This document shows, in pieces, positions 11,530-21,943 of a stretch of DNA of 64,000 bases (its first letter is position 1; the number at the start of each line of letters is the position of its first letter). This stretch comes from Anthostomella pinea (lineage: Eukaryota > Ascomycota > Sordariomycetes > Xylariales > Xylariaceae), in assembly GCA_963556695.1 (NCBI GenBank), contig CAUWAG010000006.1, forward strand, positions 1,984,001 to 2,048,000, written 5' to 3'. The notes below the pieces were generated by a model. That model was not told where the DNA came from and searched no databases. It saw only the letters and a list, made by a program, of their open reading frames with translations. The translations under genes and the position numbers were made by a program.

Positions 11530-13023
11530 GATGGGCGTCGTGGATGGTCGTAGGAATTCAGTGCCTGAAAGGTGAACAGTTGAGTACCGCGACGGTGAGA
11601 AGCACTCAGTTAGCTGGTGATATTTCTGCATTTTATACACGACGTATTCTGTCATGGCCCATACCGCTGATATAGTGGTCCTGCAGCACAATAAGGATTA
11701 CAGGGGATTGTACCTCGTCTCACCGAAATTCGGTACCAACCACAGTCGCCCGCGGAAGAGCTTCAAAGTGATATGAGCATTTTTGAAAAATAGGGTCACT
11801 TCATGATGGTGGAGGTCATATTCATGAATAATCTTCACAATCGTAGCCGAGACTCAGAGCATTTTCCTCCAGTTTCCTTTGACCGACAGAGATGCTTTGA
11901 AATCTACGAAACTCGCATTAGTATAGTCTTCAACCTGGACGCGACCACTATATTTTGCTACTCAGGATCGTCTTTGCGAGATCTCTGCGGTCAACAACTG
12001 AGTACGTCGGTCAAGGACTGTGGAAGGTCTCATGAGGACGCGCGAACGCATAACTATGAGCAGGTTCTAATACGTTTACGGCACCGCACTTCTCCGTTCG
12101 AACAACCAATATGCTTTGCCCAGTGTGTGTTCTGGTCCCAGTCGGTACCCGACCCCTTTGGCAGCACAACATAGGCCACTCCTGAAGTCGGTCTGGCGAG
12201 TGCTTCGCTGCAAGCCTCCCAGTAGCCTGTTGGCAGATTAGAGTCAGTAACTACTCCTTTTAAACGTTTTGCCGAGAAACATGGCGTCGAATCAGGGGTA
12301 GGCTCGCAGCCAAGAGAATAAAATAAGAATCAGGCAGGGGTAGGTAATGCACGATAGCCTCAGATCTTCCCACTGGGTTGAGTGATAAGTAAGCTCATTC
12401 CTCCTCCGCCAAATCCTTCATCACATGGCGTGAGATTTCAAAGTGGTATGTATTAGAACAAGAAGAGGATAGTTAAAGGGGCTGAGGGGGTACCTTTCTA
12501 CTCAGATAAGCGGGAAAGTGACTGCTGATAGCTGTCTAGTCAGGTGATCCCACAGGATGACCAATATACGTGCCCAGGCTAGATACGCCACTGAGCACAT
12601 ATTCTGACACATGGTGACAGTGCTTCGACTGACAGCGACCGTTGCTTCAATCTCGTAGTTGTAAGTATGCATCGTCAGAGACCCAACGTCAGCCATGCTA
12701 CCTATGTCATCAGGTGCAGGACGTGACGGGTCGATAAACCATAGCCCCCATTCACAGTCAATTCCAATTTGGATCACTAGCACAGCCGACTTCAGCTCTT
12801 GTCAGCTCCAGGAAGGCCACAGCCTTGTACTACATCACCTCACCAGTGGCTGGCAGTGATATCCTACATTAGGGTCTTGGCAGTCCTATATTGATGTATG
12901 CAATGTCATCGACTATTGCTTCACCATCTACGACGCCCTGCTCACACGTCACCGGTCCAGCTCAATCGGAAATCCATCACTTCTCACTACCTACTCTCCT
13001 CTCTATCCCAAGAGCGTCTTCCC
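11530..13023. other. gene-free spacer
   Basis: About 1.5 kb upstream of both the DJ-1-like gene (minus) and the ankyrin gene (plus), so it should carry two divergent promoters. No gene or repeat recognised. Confidence 0.45.
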
Positions 13024-13989
13024 ATGACTGAAACGTACGACTTCATCCCGCCAGTGGTGTCCGCATCCGAGGCCAATGATATGGCCGAGCTCGCACGTGT
13101 ACTTGAGGCCTGGGAGGCCGCGGAACCTCGTTCACCTGTGAAAGAAGAGAACAACTATCCCCTTGGTCCATTTCCAGCCTGCATTGAACCGAGCACTCGA
13201 GCTGGGAAATATCGAAGCAGCAGATTTTCTCTTGAAGCGGGTTCTGCCCATATCGCCCAGTACGTGCTTGCTGGCGCCTCTGCTGGTGTGTCCCTCTCCG
13301 AAGCTAAATAATTGAAAATTTCCTAGGTACACTCACCGCACTGGAGAACGGATGCAACGAGGCCTCGGATTGGAACACCAAGCCGTTCGATGTGCTGCTA
13401 GAGAATGGTTGGTATCCCGACTGGCGCTTCGGCCACATGGGAGACGCACTTATGTAGGTGATAGTACTAATATCGCACCACAATTATCCAGGGACCCAAC
13501 ACTAACGACACACGCCGCAGTCGACCAGTCTCAACGCGGAAGCTACCTCTAGTGAAGTACCTGCTAGATAAAGGGGCCGACCCAAACCGCAACCTCACAC
13601 TGAACCGTTCACCACTGGAATTAGCGTGCGTACACGCGGATACCGAGATCCTGTCTCTACTCATCGCGCACGGCGCAGAAACCAAGGACCGCAGTGGGCT
13701 TCTTCTTGCAGCTAAGGAAGGGAAAACGGATATGATAGACGTCCTGCTCGATGCTGGTGCAGAAATTGATGCGCTGCCGAACAACAGGCGTGTCACTGAG
13801 AGGGTGGAGGCTGAGGATGATTGGGGGACGGCACTGCACGGTGCTGTTGAGCGGAATCAGGTCCAGTGTGTTCAGCACTTGCTTGCCAAGGGGGCGAGGC
13901 GGGATGTCAAGAATGCGGTGGGCTTGACGCCTTTGGAGTTGGCGGAGAAGAAGGGGTTGACTGAGTGTGCTGAGCTACTAGCAGAATAA
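13024..13989 (+). CDS. ankyrin-repeat protein
   Basis: Predicted 263 aa, four exons: 13024-13137, 13178-13259, 13327-13453 and 13521-13989. The second and third introns are well supported (donors GTACGT and GTAGGT; third branch CTAAC). Ankyrin units are visible as ALNRALELGNIEAADFLL, VKYLLDKGADPN, PLELACVHADTEILSLLIAHGAE, LLLAAKEGKTDMIDVLLDAGAE, ALHGAVERNQVQCVQHLLAKGA and TPLELAEKKGLTECAELL. Ankyrin repeats bind other proteins, so a scaffold or regulatory role is likely but no partner is implied. The first join is doubtful: it needs a 40-nt intron (13138-13177) with a weak donor GTGAAA, while deleting one C near 13159-13162 would give continuous coding instead. The start was chosen as the ATG beginning MTETYDF. 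Confidence 0.75.
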
Positions 13990-14394
13990 GGTGACGGGCA
14001 TCGTCTCTCTGGTGGGACTTTAGACATATGGTGGACGGGAGACGATCATGACGTACGAATGTTACACCCTCTTATGAAGGACAGGGCCCATGCTAAAAAA
14101 CGAAAGCTGCCATGACAACCAGAGAGGAGCTGTCGTCTTCTTGACCAGGGCGACCCACCTCTACGCCCAGGAGGTGAATCACATTGAGCTTCTTGTGATC
14201 ATGGAGATCCTCCACCAGCTAGAGTAGGGAGTATTCCCTGGGAGCGACGAAAACTGCGGACTAAACAACTCAGTCTCCATGGTAATCATGGCTGGGTATG
14301 CTACATCCGAAGAGTACTCACGTTCGGGCCGTATTCTACCTTAGCGTCGTCACAGTATTGCAACGAGTGGTATACATACGGTTAATTTCCCACT
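13990..14394. other. intergenic
   Basis: 3' region after the ankyrin gene; nothing recognised apart from the SINE-like candidate described separately further right. Confidence 0.4.
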
Positions 14395-14760
14395 CAATCT
14401 GGAAGGAACGGTACTAATTCCCTTTCGTTTTCTGACAATTACTTACGACAGAATGGAAGGAGCATATGCGGCTTAATCTAAGCGAGCGGCTCAGAAGAAT
14501 AAAACGTTCCAGAAAGGAGCAGCTTAATCGGATTGAGTGGGAGATGCTCTGAATGTAAGCCGCAAAGATACAGCAAGTATCTGGCTCGTTAGTGTTGCAC
14601 GTCTGAATAAAGTAGGGGAATTGTTGCCACTCCTTGTAACTGGGTTACGGCGGTAAGGTAGCTTTTACGTCGAGAAGGGGGAACATATGGCGCCAGTCAG
14701 GGATCAGACCCGGGAGACCGGTGTTCTCAATTAAGCCATGCGGAGATATGGCAATTTACT
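14395..14760 (-). mobile_element. possible tRNA-derived SINE
   Basis: On the minus strand a sequence like a pol III box A (TGGCTTAATTGAG, 14726-14738) is followed about 30 nt later by one like box B (GGGTCTGATCC, 14701-14711), with a paired GGGATCAGACCC-type arm. The order and spacing resemble a tRNA gene, but no anticodon stem can be folded, so it is not a working tRNA. About 300 bases of unrelated sequence follow downstream. This is the layout of tRNA-headed SINEs. The 3' boundary is a guess, and no second copy is seen in this window. Confidence 0.35.
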
Positions 14761-14839
14761 AAGTATCATTATTATATGTAAACTTCCCCGTGATATACTC
14801 CATGCCTTTCAAACATGCCGCGTCGCAATCTCTCAGGGC

Positions 14840-16100
14840 TTATAGCCATCCAGGAGACTGCTGAACACGCGGCTGAGCACGCGCGATGCTCCATCCGACC
14901 GACCCGTCCTCCATCTCGTAGATGCTTCTTGCAGGCTCCTTTGCGGCCATCTCAGAAGGGTCACGCTCTGCGTCCAACTCAGGAGGGTTGGGCCTTGCGT
15001 GCATCTCATAAGGGTTATGCTTTGACTCCTTTGACTCCATCTCAGAAGGGTCACGCTTTGAGTCCATCTCAGAAGGGTAAGAAGGCGTCGCGATGGCAGG
15101 CGAATTTATAAACACACCGTCTCCGTTCTCCTTCGGCGGCGGTGGTGGTGGTGTGGGTGCTAGACGACGCCGGCGGCGGCGGCGGCGGAGGAGGAATGCA
15201 ACAACGCTGGAAACAAGGACGATGACCACGGCAGCCACCACGATGCCGGCTATGGCGCCCGTGGGCAGGGTCGATGAACCGGAGTTGACCGTCGTCGACT
15301 GATTCCAGGGATCTCGTCAGCGCCAATAGAAACCCATAGTTTGGCAGGTATCAACTTACACCAGAGGTCTCGCCATTCGAAGGGCTTGTCGACTCCGTAG
15401 GGACGGCAATCCCATCAATAACGTGAGCGTAGACCTGGAACGGAGTCACGGTGGCCGAGGCCAACACCATCCCCGTGAAAGAAGATGGCCCGTAACCAGA
15501 TACGGACGCAAATTGGCCCAAGGTCCAGTCACTATAACATGTCCCCCCGTAAGCAGGGCGATTGGCATCCACAGGCGTTGATGGCGGAGCGAGTAAATAT
15601 TCTCTAGCTCATGATATCAGCTGTATTCGCCTAGGTTGCACATGCTCCTAGAGGACCTGCAGCGTGCGTACTTACGTAGGGCAGCATGCTTGATAACTGC
15701 CAGTTGCTGAGACCACGTGCCAACCAAACGGACAGACCAAGGGCTTCATCATGGGTACACGCGAGCCTACTTCCTTCGTATTTACCCGGTAGGTCTCGTA
15801 GTCCTGCAGGAACTCGGACGGGTAGCAGCCCGAGAACGTGCTCGAAGGAACTGGCACGGGCTCGTTGAGCCATATCTCATAGCCGGGCGAGGGCAGCATC
15901 GTGAGCTGTCCGCCGTTACAAGAGTCTGGTGGGATGAAAGTCGTCGTGAGAGGGATGGCTGTCGGGGTTGTGGTCGGCTGCTGTCTTGCTCTGATGTGGA
16001 TTGAGTCTGTCGCCCTCAGGTCCTGCTGAGCCATTGCGATGGCTGCCGCCATCCATATCGTTATCGCGTGCAACATCACTGGCGCCATGTTCGAAAGCAT
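14840..16100 (-). CDS. single-pass membrane protein, secreted ectodomain
   Basis: Predicted 375 aa, three exons: 15676-16100, 15360-15603 and 14840-15298. Introns 15604-15675 and 15299-15359 have GTAAGT donors and CTGAT/CTGAC branches. A signal peptide lies in the first 25 residues (LHAITIWMAAAIAMAQ). The ectodomain has conserved-looking cysteines (CNGG, SGCYPSEF, CPFGW, ACCP, GGTCYSDW) and a Ser/Thr-rich stalk. One membrane helix follows (AIAGIVVAAVVIVLVSSVVAFLL), then a run of eight arginines and a proline-rich cytosolic tail with repeated P-S-E-M-type motifs. Many Sordariomycetes carry proteins of this design, generally unannotated; a cell-wall sensor-like role is possible but unproven. 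The start could also be the ATG at 16088. Confidence 0.8.
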
Positions 16101-19100
16101 TTGGCACTTCAAGCGACCAGCGTCCTGGGTGCTTGACCACGGTCTTGATGTGGTTCCGTGAGACGAAAGCTGCCCGACGTGTTTCGGCACCACATGGCAG
16201 GAATAAGAAGTTGAAGACCTGGAAAATCATCAGAAGTGTGTGCGAGGGCACTCAGTACCTTAATAAGCACCAACAGGCATGATTCCCTCTTTTACCCTAA
16301 GCAGGTATGCTTCCCTGTCTATGAGCAGGCCTGAGGCCCAGCCCAGCCCCAAAAACGGATCCTCGTGTGGTGGGGAGTTGAAGGGGTCGATGCAGTCGTT
16401 ATTGGTGGACACCGGCAGAATCCTTCTGTCGAGTCTTTTTGCCAACGTTCGAGCACCGAAAGAGTGTGTCATGGCCGGTCAATCTGCCCGCTTTAGCAAT
16501 GCTGACGAAGCAGGTGATCCTACACGTCTGAGCCGGGGGTGAACGAACCCCTGAGGTTGAGGTTCAGCCCTGAAAGACACATTGGCATCCTCTGATTCCT
16601 TAGGCAGAACCAAGTACCGATGTCCAATCCAAGCTGTCAAGTTCGAAGGCTTCTTTCGGTATATACAGCCCTGCCAGCGTCTGCACTGATACTCTCATAC
16701 TGCTACCGACGCGCCGGTTGCATGAGCAAGGGAGAGAGGCAGGCAGTTGATAAAGCACTGCGTCGTGTCGTGGGGAGACCGAGAGAACGTGCGGCAAACA
16801 CCAACCCAACCGGCCAAACCGGCATACGAGGAGAAGAAGACCTACATGTACGAGATAATGCTACCCCATTGCCCAGAAATCAAGGTGTCCGTCCATATGG
16901 CATCGGGTCGTTTTAACCGGCAATTGCCTTGAAGGATCCGCCCCCTTGCTCTCACCCAGACCATCCCTTTGACGCCCATTTCGGCACCAGGTTAATCCGT
17001 ACCATACCCCAGTATCAGAGCATTAATTGGGTGCATAGACCCTGTAAGGACTACTGGTGCCGAAATGGGCGCCAAACTTCCAAAGGGATGTTGGACAGGT
17101 CGACGAGCTCGGCTATCAAGCTACTCCAGCTCCCTTGGGTTCCGCAAGCAAACAAAAGTCCCCAGGACTCCAAGTATATGTAACTCTATAGCAGAGCAGG
17201 CCTCTTGATTGTTGGATGTTTGCGGTCCAGTCTTTCAGCTTTGTCCTTGAGGTAGTATTAGGATGGGTACTTATTAAGGATGGCAAGGGATGCCTTCGTT
17301 TACCGGCACTTGATAAATATAGGGCATTTTGATGGGACGATGGGATCGTGCCTTGTCGGCCCGTCAATATGGTGTCTGCCAGTTGCAAGACTTCATACAT
17401 ACTTCCGCCGACTTGGTCCCCTCCTCCCTGTCAACCTTGTCGACGTCCTCCATAACCGCCATCGAGGTCCTCTCTCCCGTCTGGATGACAAGCGCGCTTG
17501 CAAGAAACGCCACCTCCCACCTCTCCTTTGGCAGGATTAGACTCTACACATGCCGCCAAATATAGATCTGTTGGGTATGAGTAAGTCGCTTACAATGAGT
17601 AGGTTTTCGTCGACCTCGTGTTATTATGCCGTGCATGATGGGGGTTGAAAAGCCGATGCGAGCGACGCGCCGATTGGATCAGTTCACTCCTATCGCACAA
17701 TATATCTCCCTTCGGAATGGCCTTGACAGGGAAGCTGGCAATTCGTGTGATGAGAATGCACACATGGTATCCGTCATCGCCTGCAGGTTTATTATTACCC
17801 TTCACAGGCCTCGGTCATGACTCATGCATCGCATGTCTATGATATTTGTTTTTCAATAACCTGGTCTTGTGGTTATACGCACCTGCACGGCTGGGTTGTC
17901 GCCATGTCGCTCCTCCTGTCAGGGGTAGAACGCCTCAAACCCGAGGTGTGCCGGGCACGGGCTATCAATGGCTTTCAGGCAAACCATGCCAAGGGAGCAG
18001 AAAGCTGCATTACAGGCCAGCAGGGGCAAACCTCACCACTCGCCCCCAACTCTATGCGACGTGATGTAACTTGCCGCAGGAATCGATCCCCCAGGCTCGC
18101 GCAGGGACAACTGGGGGTGGCAGGTGTTGTTGCCCTTGCCTGACGCAAGTCCTCGAGTCCGTACAGCAGCTCTGTCACTGGGGACATCCTGGTTGACGGC
18201 GGCAGAACATCATAGCTTGTGGGATCTGGTATCTGGCCCGGTTGTCACTTCTTGTGAGTAAGAGATCCTCTTATTTGCTTGTACGGTTGCTGACTCGCGT
18301 AGACCGTGGCTCGCTTACGGACCTGTCTTCATGGCGGCCGGTCGATCAGCACCGTGCTATCCGAATTGGCAATCCTTCATCTACGATCTAGGCGTTCCAG
18401 AACCTCGGAAATCGTGCTCGCGAAACTCTGTCATCATGTCAGTGCTGCTTGCAATAGCTCCAAGCGAGGACAACGGAAGTCGTTCTTCAAACACATCGAC
18501 GTGACAGCTCGTCAATACGATTGCACGTAATAACGATTGAATTTACAAGACAGACCCTCCTTGTGTCGCTCACTACATTCCGATATGGGACAAATCGAAA
18601 CTTGTCAGCAACGTTTGCGTCATTTTGGCCGCTGGTGGAAATCCGTATGGTGTTGAGGAGAAGCGATTCACTCGTCATTTTTTACATTCCAAATGTGAAA
18701 CAGTTCCTCCTCGGCGATGTCGGTGCCGCTAGGGACTTTTATATCGACGGAGTGTCTGCTCATCTGGTTATGGCTTGGACAGTGGTCACCTATCCTAACC
18801 CTAACTACAGTATCTTGGAGACTCTGGTAACGACGATCAAGTGGCATCGATTATTCAAGCTCAACCTGCGCCTGAGAAGCTCCCCCCTCTCGCCGCTTAC
18901 GATCGATCGCGCTTCGCGTGCACGGAAGAAGGAAAAGAGCCAGTTGAATATGGAGAAAAGCCCTTGGAGAGCACGACTGCGCACTCACGCAGTAACTCTC
19001 TGGCGCTCTCTTGGTGTCATCGGTAGCAGAAGTGCGGCAAGGCTACTGAGCATGATGAGAATGGTGTTGGATGGAGCGCCATAGACCAAGCAACCATATC

Positions 19101-20645
19101 ACTTCGGACGGAACGACCTATCTTCCAGATCTAAACCTGTCGACGCTTAGACTACATTGTACGGGTAGCGACTGCAGAAGAGGATTCAAGACATATACCA
19201 AGTAGTGGCAGACCCAGGGCACATCATGGAATCAAGAAGCTGTCGAGCTTCAAGGGATGGTAATCACGTTTTTGCGTGAGAGTTCTCCTCTATACTGCCT
19301 TGACGCCGTGGGCAAGAGGGTGTGTACACAGCTGGTCGGTCCGCATTTTTGCGAACGGGGGATCCAAGGAATTGAAGCATGATGGAGTAACTTCGCCGGG
19401 GCATGCGCGGCGCATTCGGAAACCGCCCGATAAGGTGCTCAGTTGTTCGATGAAAGAAGATATCGACGACGCTGTCTATCTACGCAACCAGCTGTCCGAG
19501 AGATGTGCCGCTGTATCGACTTGCCTGGCATGCTGGACGAGGCTTTCGACATATCGGCCAGACATCTTGGCTTTGATACCTGTGCAGGCCCGAAGTCGAG
19601 ACGGTTATTGCTTTCCTCGGCTGTGGGAAGTTGACACGAAATGAAGACTGCCATCTTCTCTGCATGGGGCCTCGCACGGCGTCACCACAAGGCACTACTA
19701 TGATTGGTCTGGGAAGATATTTGTCAAGCAGAGGGATATGGTAACAATGCTCGGATTAGATTGAGATGATACCGAACGGACTGGGCGAGAGTTCGGCGAT
19801 AACTGGATGGCGGGCCCTTCGCCTGCCGCACAATGCTATCGCGCGGTATAATAAGAGCTGTTGCTCTTGCTGTGAGTAGCACGTCGGATCCACAACAAGC
19901 GAAGTACAGGCCGATCGTTGAAGAGGTCGGTGAGTTGGTCGTCTCAAGGGGACGAAGTTCGTGTTGAGGTTTAAGATGAACGAGCGGACGCGGTCATATA
20001 CGTCGTCGGAGACACCATCTATCTAGCTGCGGTGGAGGTCGTCTCATATGATAGTCCAGAGCCCGGCATAGGGGTACGGCGCGGCTCCTCACTATGCATT
20101 TGTATAAACTGACAACATCAACCTCCGAGGACTATTGCTAGCCAAGCCTAGAGTCAACAGCGCCCATACGCACCGCTCTCAAAGGCCCGTGAGTCGGCGA
20201 TATGGTCGGATCTTGATATGGCCAGGCTTTGCTCTCCGCGCCGGCGTTATCAGTCTCGAATGGAAACGACGGCGGCTATACGGAGTACGAGTACATGACC
20301 GCACTGCGTGATATATGTGCTACGTAGACGGCCTGAGAAGGCCAGCTGGGCTGGCCAACTCATGCAGCGAACTCCTGTTCTGTCCCGCCGTTGGTCCTGC
20401 ATGATGCCCATCCACTCGAAGGGTCGTGTCATATACACCTACCTCCCAGTCCATCCTTATGCGGCAATAACCTACATTCGGCCAGCGCGCTGTCGACTCT
20501 ACCTGGAGCCACGAGCTGACCGACACTGGAAGAACACGGTAGTCTGGCTGCTTGACGAGTTGTTCGCAGGGATCGTGCACGATGGCGACGACGTCTAGAC
20601 GAGAGGGCTAACCAGGTGCGTACACTATGTGGACAATATTATGTG
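16101..20645. other. 4.5-kb stretch without a supportable gene
   Basis: Only short open frames with no domains on either strand. The longest, at 18521-19084 (+), shows no family signature and changes its apparent best frame repeatedly. Base composition is ordinary, unlike the AT-rich blocks further right. It may hold old degraded genes that can no longer be named. A large inverted repeat at 16962-17090 is listed separately. Confidence 0.45.
16962..17090. repeat. inverted repeat, MITE-like
   Basis: The left arm 16962-16989 (CATCCCTTTG then CGCCCATTTCGGCACCA) is the reverse complement of the right arm 17055-17090, except that the right arm carries about 8 extra bases. The arms flank a loop of about 65 nt, making a 129-nt unit that could fold into a long hairpin. 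It looks like a miniature inverted-repeat element or its footprint. No clear target duplication is visible. Confidence 0.6.
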
Positions 20646-21943
20646 TACACCGCCGATCCCCCACCAATCCACCCATCACCACCCTCACCTTCAACAATTC
20701 CTAATAAATCGAATATAAGGCCATTCAGAACTTGAATTAGATCAAAATAATCTTTGGTTTGCTCTTTAATACTTGGTATACCAACCCCTTACGCGACACA
20801 CTGCTGCGAGCCTGCGCGGGATCGACTTTATCAGCCTCTCAATCAAGCGCTCATCGATCTTTGCCCATGCATGCTCGATTATATCCTTCGCATATGCCTC
20901 ATTGCTCAAATTGTCCTTCAGATCATGAAATTGAGGCTCTACTTTGTGTATCTTGTGTTTTAGAGCGTTCCAAACGTGCTCGATCGGGTTCAAATCTGGT
21001 GAGTGAGGCGGCCACTCGATGGTCCAGATACCGTGCTCCTCTGGCCATCTCTTACACGCGTTCAAAGTATGAATATGGGCATTATCTTGTATATAAAGGT
21101 CCATAGGCTTATAAAAAGGCAGTAATCCTTTTCCCAGAGCCTTTAAATATGACTTAGTAGTTATTCTGCCGCAAAGAGAGGCCAGATCGTCTTCCATCAT
21201 TACCAGCTTGCCCTTGCCATTTTTGTCACTGCGTAGCCAGATCATACCCTAAACCATGATAGAGATTTTGGCTTCAACGTGTTCCCGCGGATTCACAAGG
21301 TCGTTTTGGTACCTTTTGGATGAGAGGCGGATGACCCAGGAGCCTGGAAAATCGGGTAAATTCTTTACCATACACTCGTCTGAATAGAGGGTGTTTAAAA
21401 GGAGCTATAATCCTTCACTACTGCCAAATTAGCGTGCGAATACGAGTCTCTTATGGGCGTCTTTAGCAGTGAGCTCAATTTGTTTCGCAGCGCGCCATTT
21501 CCTCAAATTGTTGCAATCTAGGAAGCGCCGGAGGGTGGCAGAGCTCGCCGGCGTGCCTCCTTGGATACGGAGGTCCCCGTACGAGATTCTGGGCTTCCGG
21601 CAAGCCAGTTGAATGATGTGAGTGGCTCGCCGGCCTTTAATAACCTGGGGACGTCGTTTATAAGGTCTCCGTGTAAAGATTTGTTGTTCTTTGAAACGTT
21701 CGATCTGGGTAGCTACCATGGCATGACGGCAGCGAAACGCGCTGGCCCGTCTTGGTCGCGCCGCCCACCACGGCTCCGCACATGAACGCGCGAGCTTCTG
21801 AAGTGAATTCATCGTTTTTGCCGCGATTTCTGCTCAAGGCGAGCCCAAATTCGTGTAATCCTTCCATTATTTAACTATGTTATGATTGTTTGAAAGAAGA
21901 GGGTGATGGTGGATTGATTTTGACGCGTCTGTGGGTCAGTGTA
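20646..21943 (-). mobile_element. Tc1/mariner-like element 2
   Basis: About 1.3 kb between TA dinucleotides. The left end reads TACACCGCCG and then AATCCACCCATCACC; the reverse complement of the right end reads TACACTGACCC and then AATCCACCATCACCC. These are imperfect inverted repeats. The right end (GGGTCAGTGTA) is shared with element 1, so the two belong to one family. The interior holds a more heavily damaged transposase gene. Confidence 0.75.
20766..21867 (-). pseudogene. fragmented Tc1-like transposase
   Basis: Pieces in different frames line up with the transposase of the element at 8675-10027. The N-terminus includes RNRGKNDEFTSEARA, then LRKWRAAKQIELTAKDAHKRL, then a C-terminal block with QDNAHIHT and HSPDLNPIEHVW, the second and third catalytic positions. 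At least two frameshifts and stop codons separate the pieces (for example around 21240-21430 and 21660-21800). Non-functional as written. Confidence 0.8.

Noticed and set aside
14690..14755. tRNA or 5S rRNA gene
   Set aside because: Box-like motifs are present but no anticodon arm or 5S fold can be drawn; kept only as a SINE candidate.
18790..18806. Interstitial telomere repeat (CCTAACCCTAAC)
   Set aside because: Only two units, within ordinary sequence; chance is enough.
18521..19084. 187-codon plus-strand open frame
   Set aside because: No signal, no motif, and a neighbouring frame looks equally plausible; no support for a gene.
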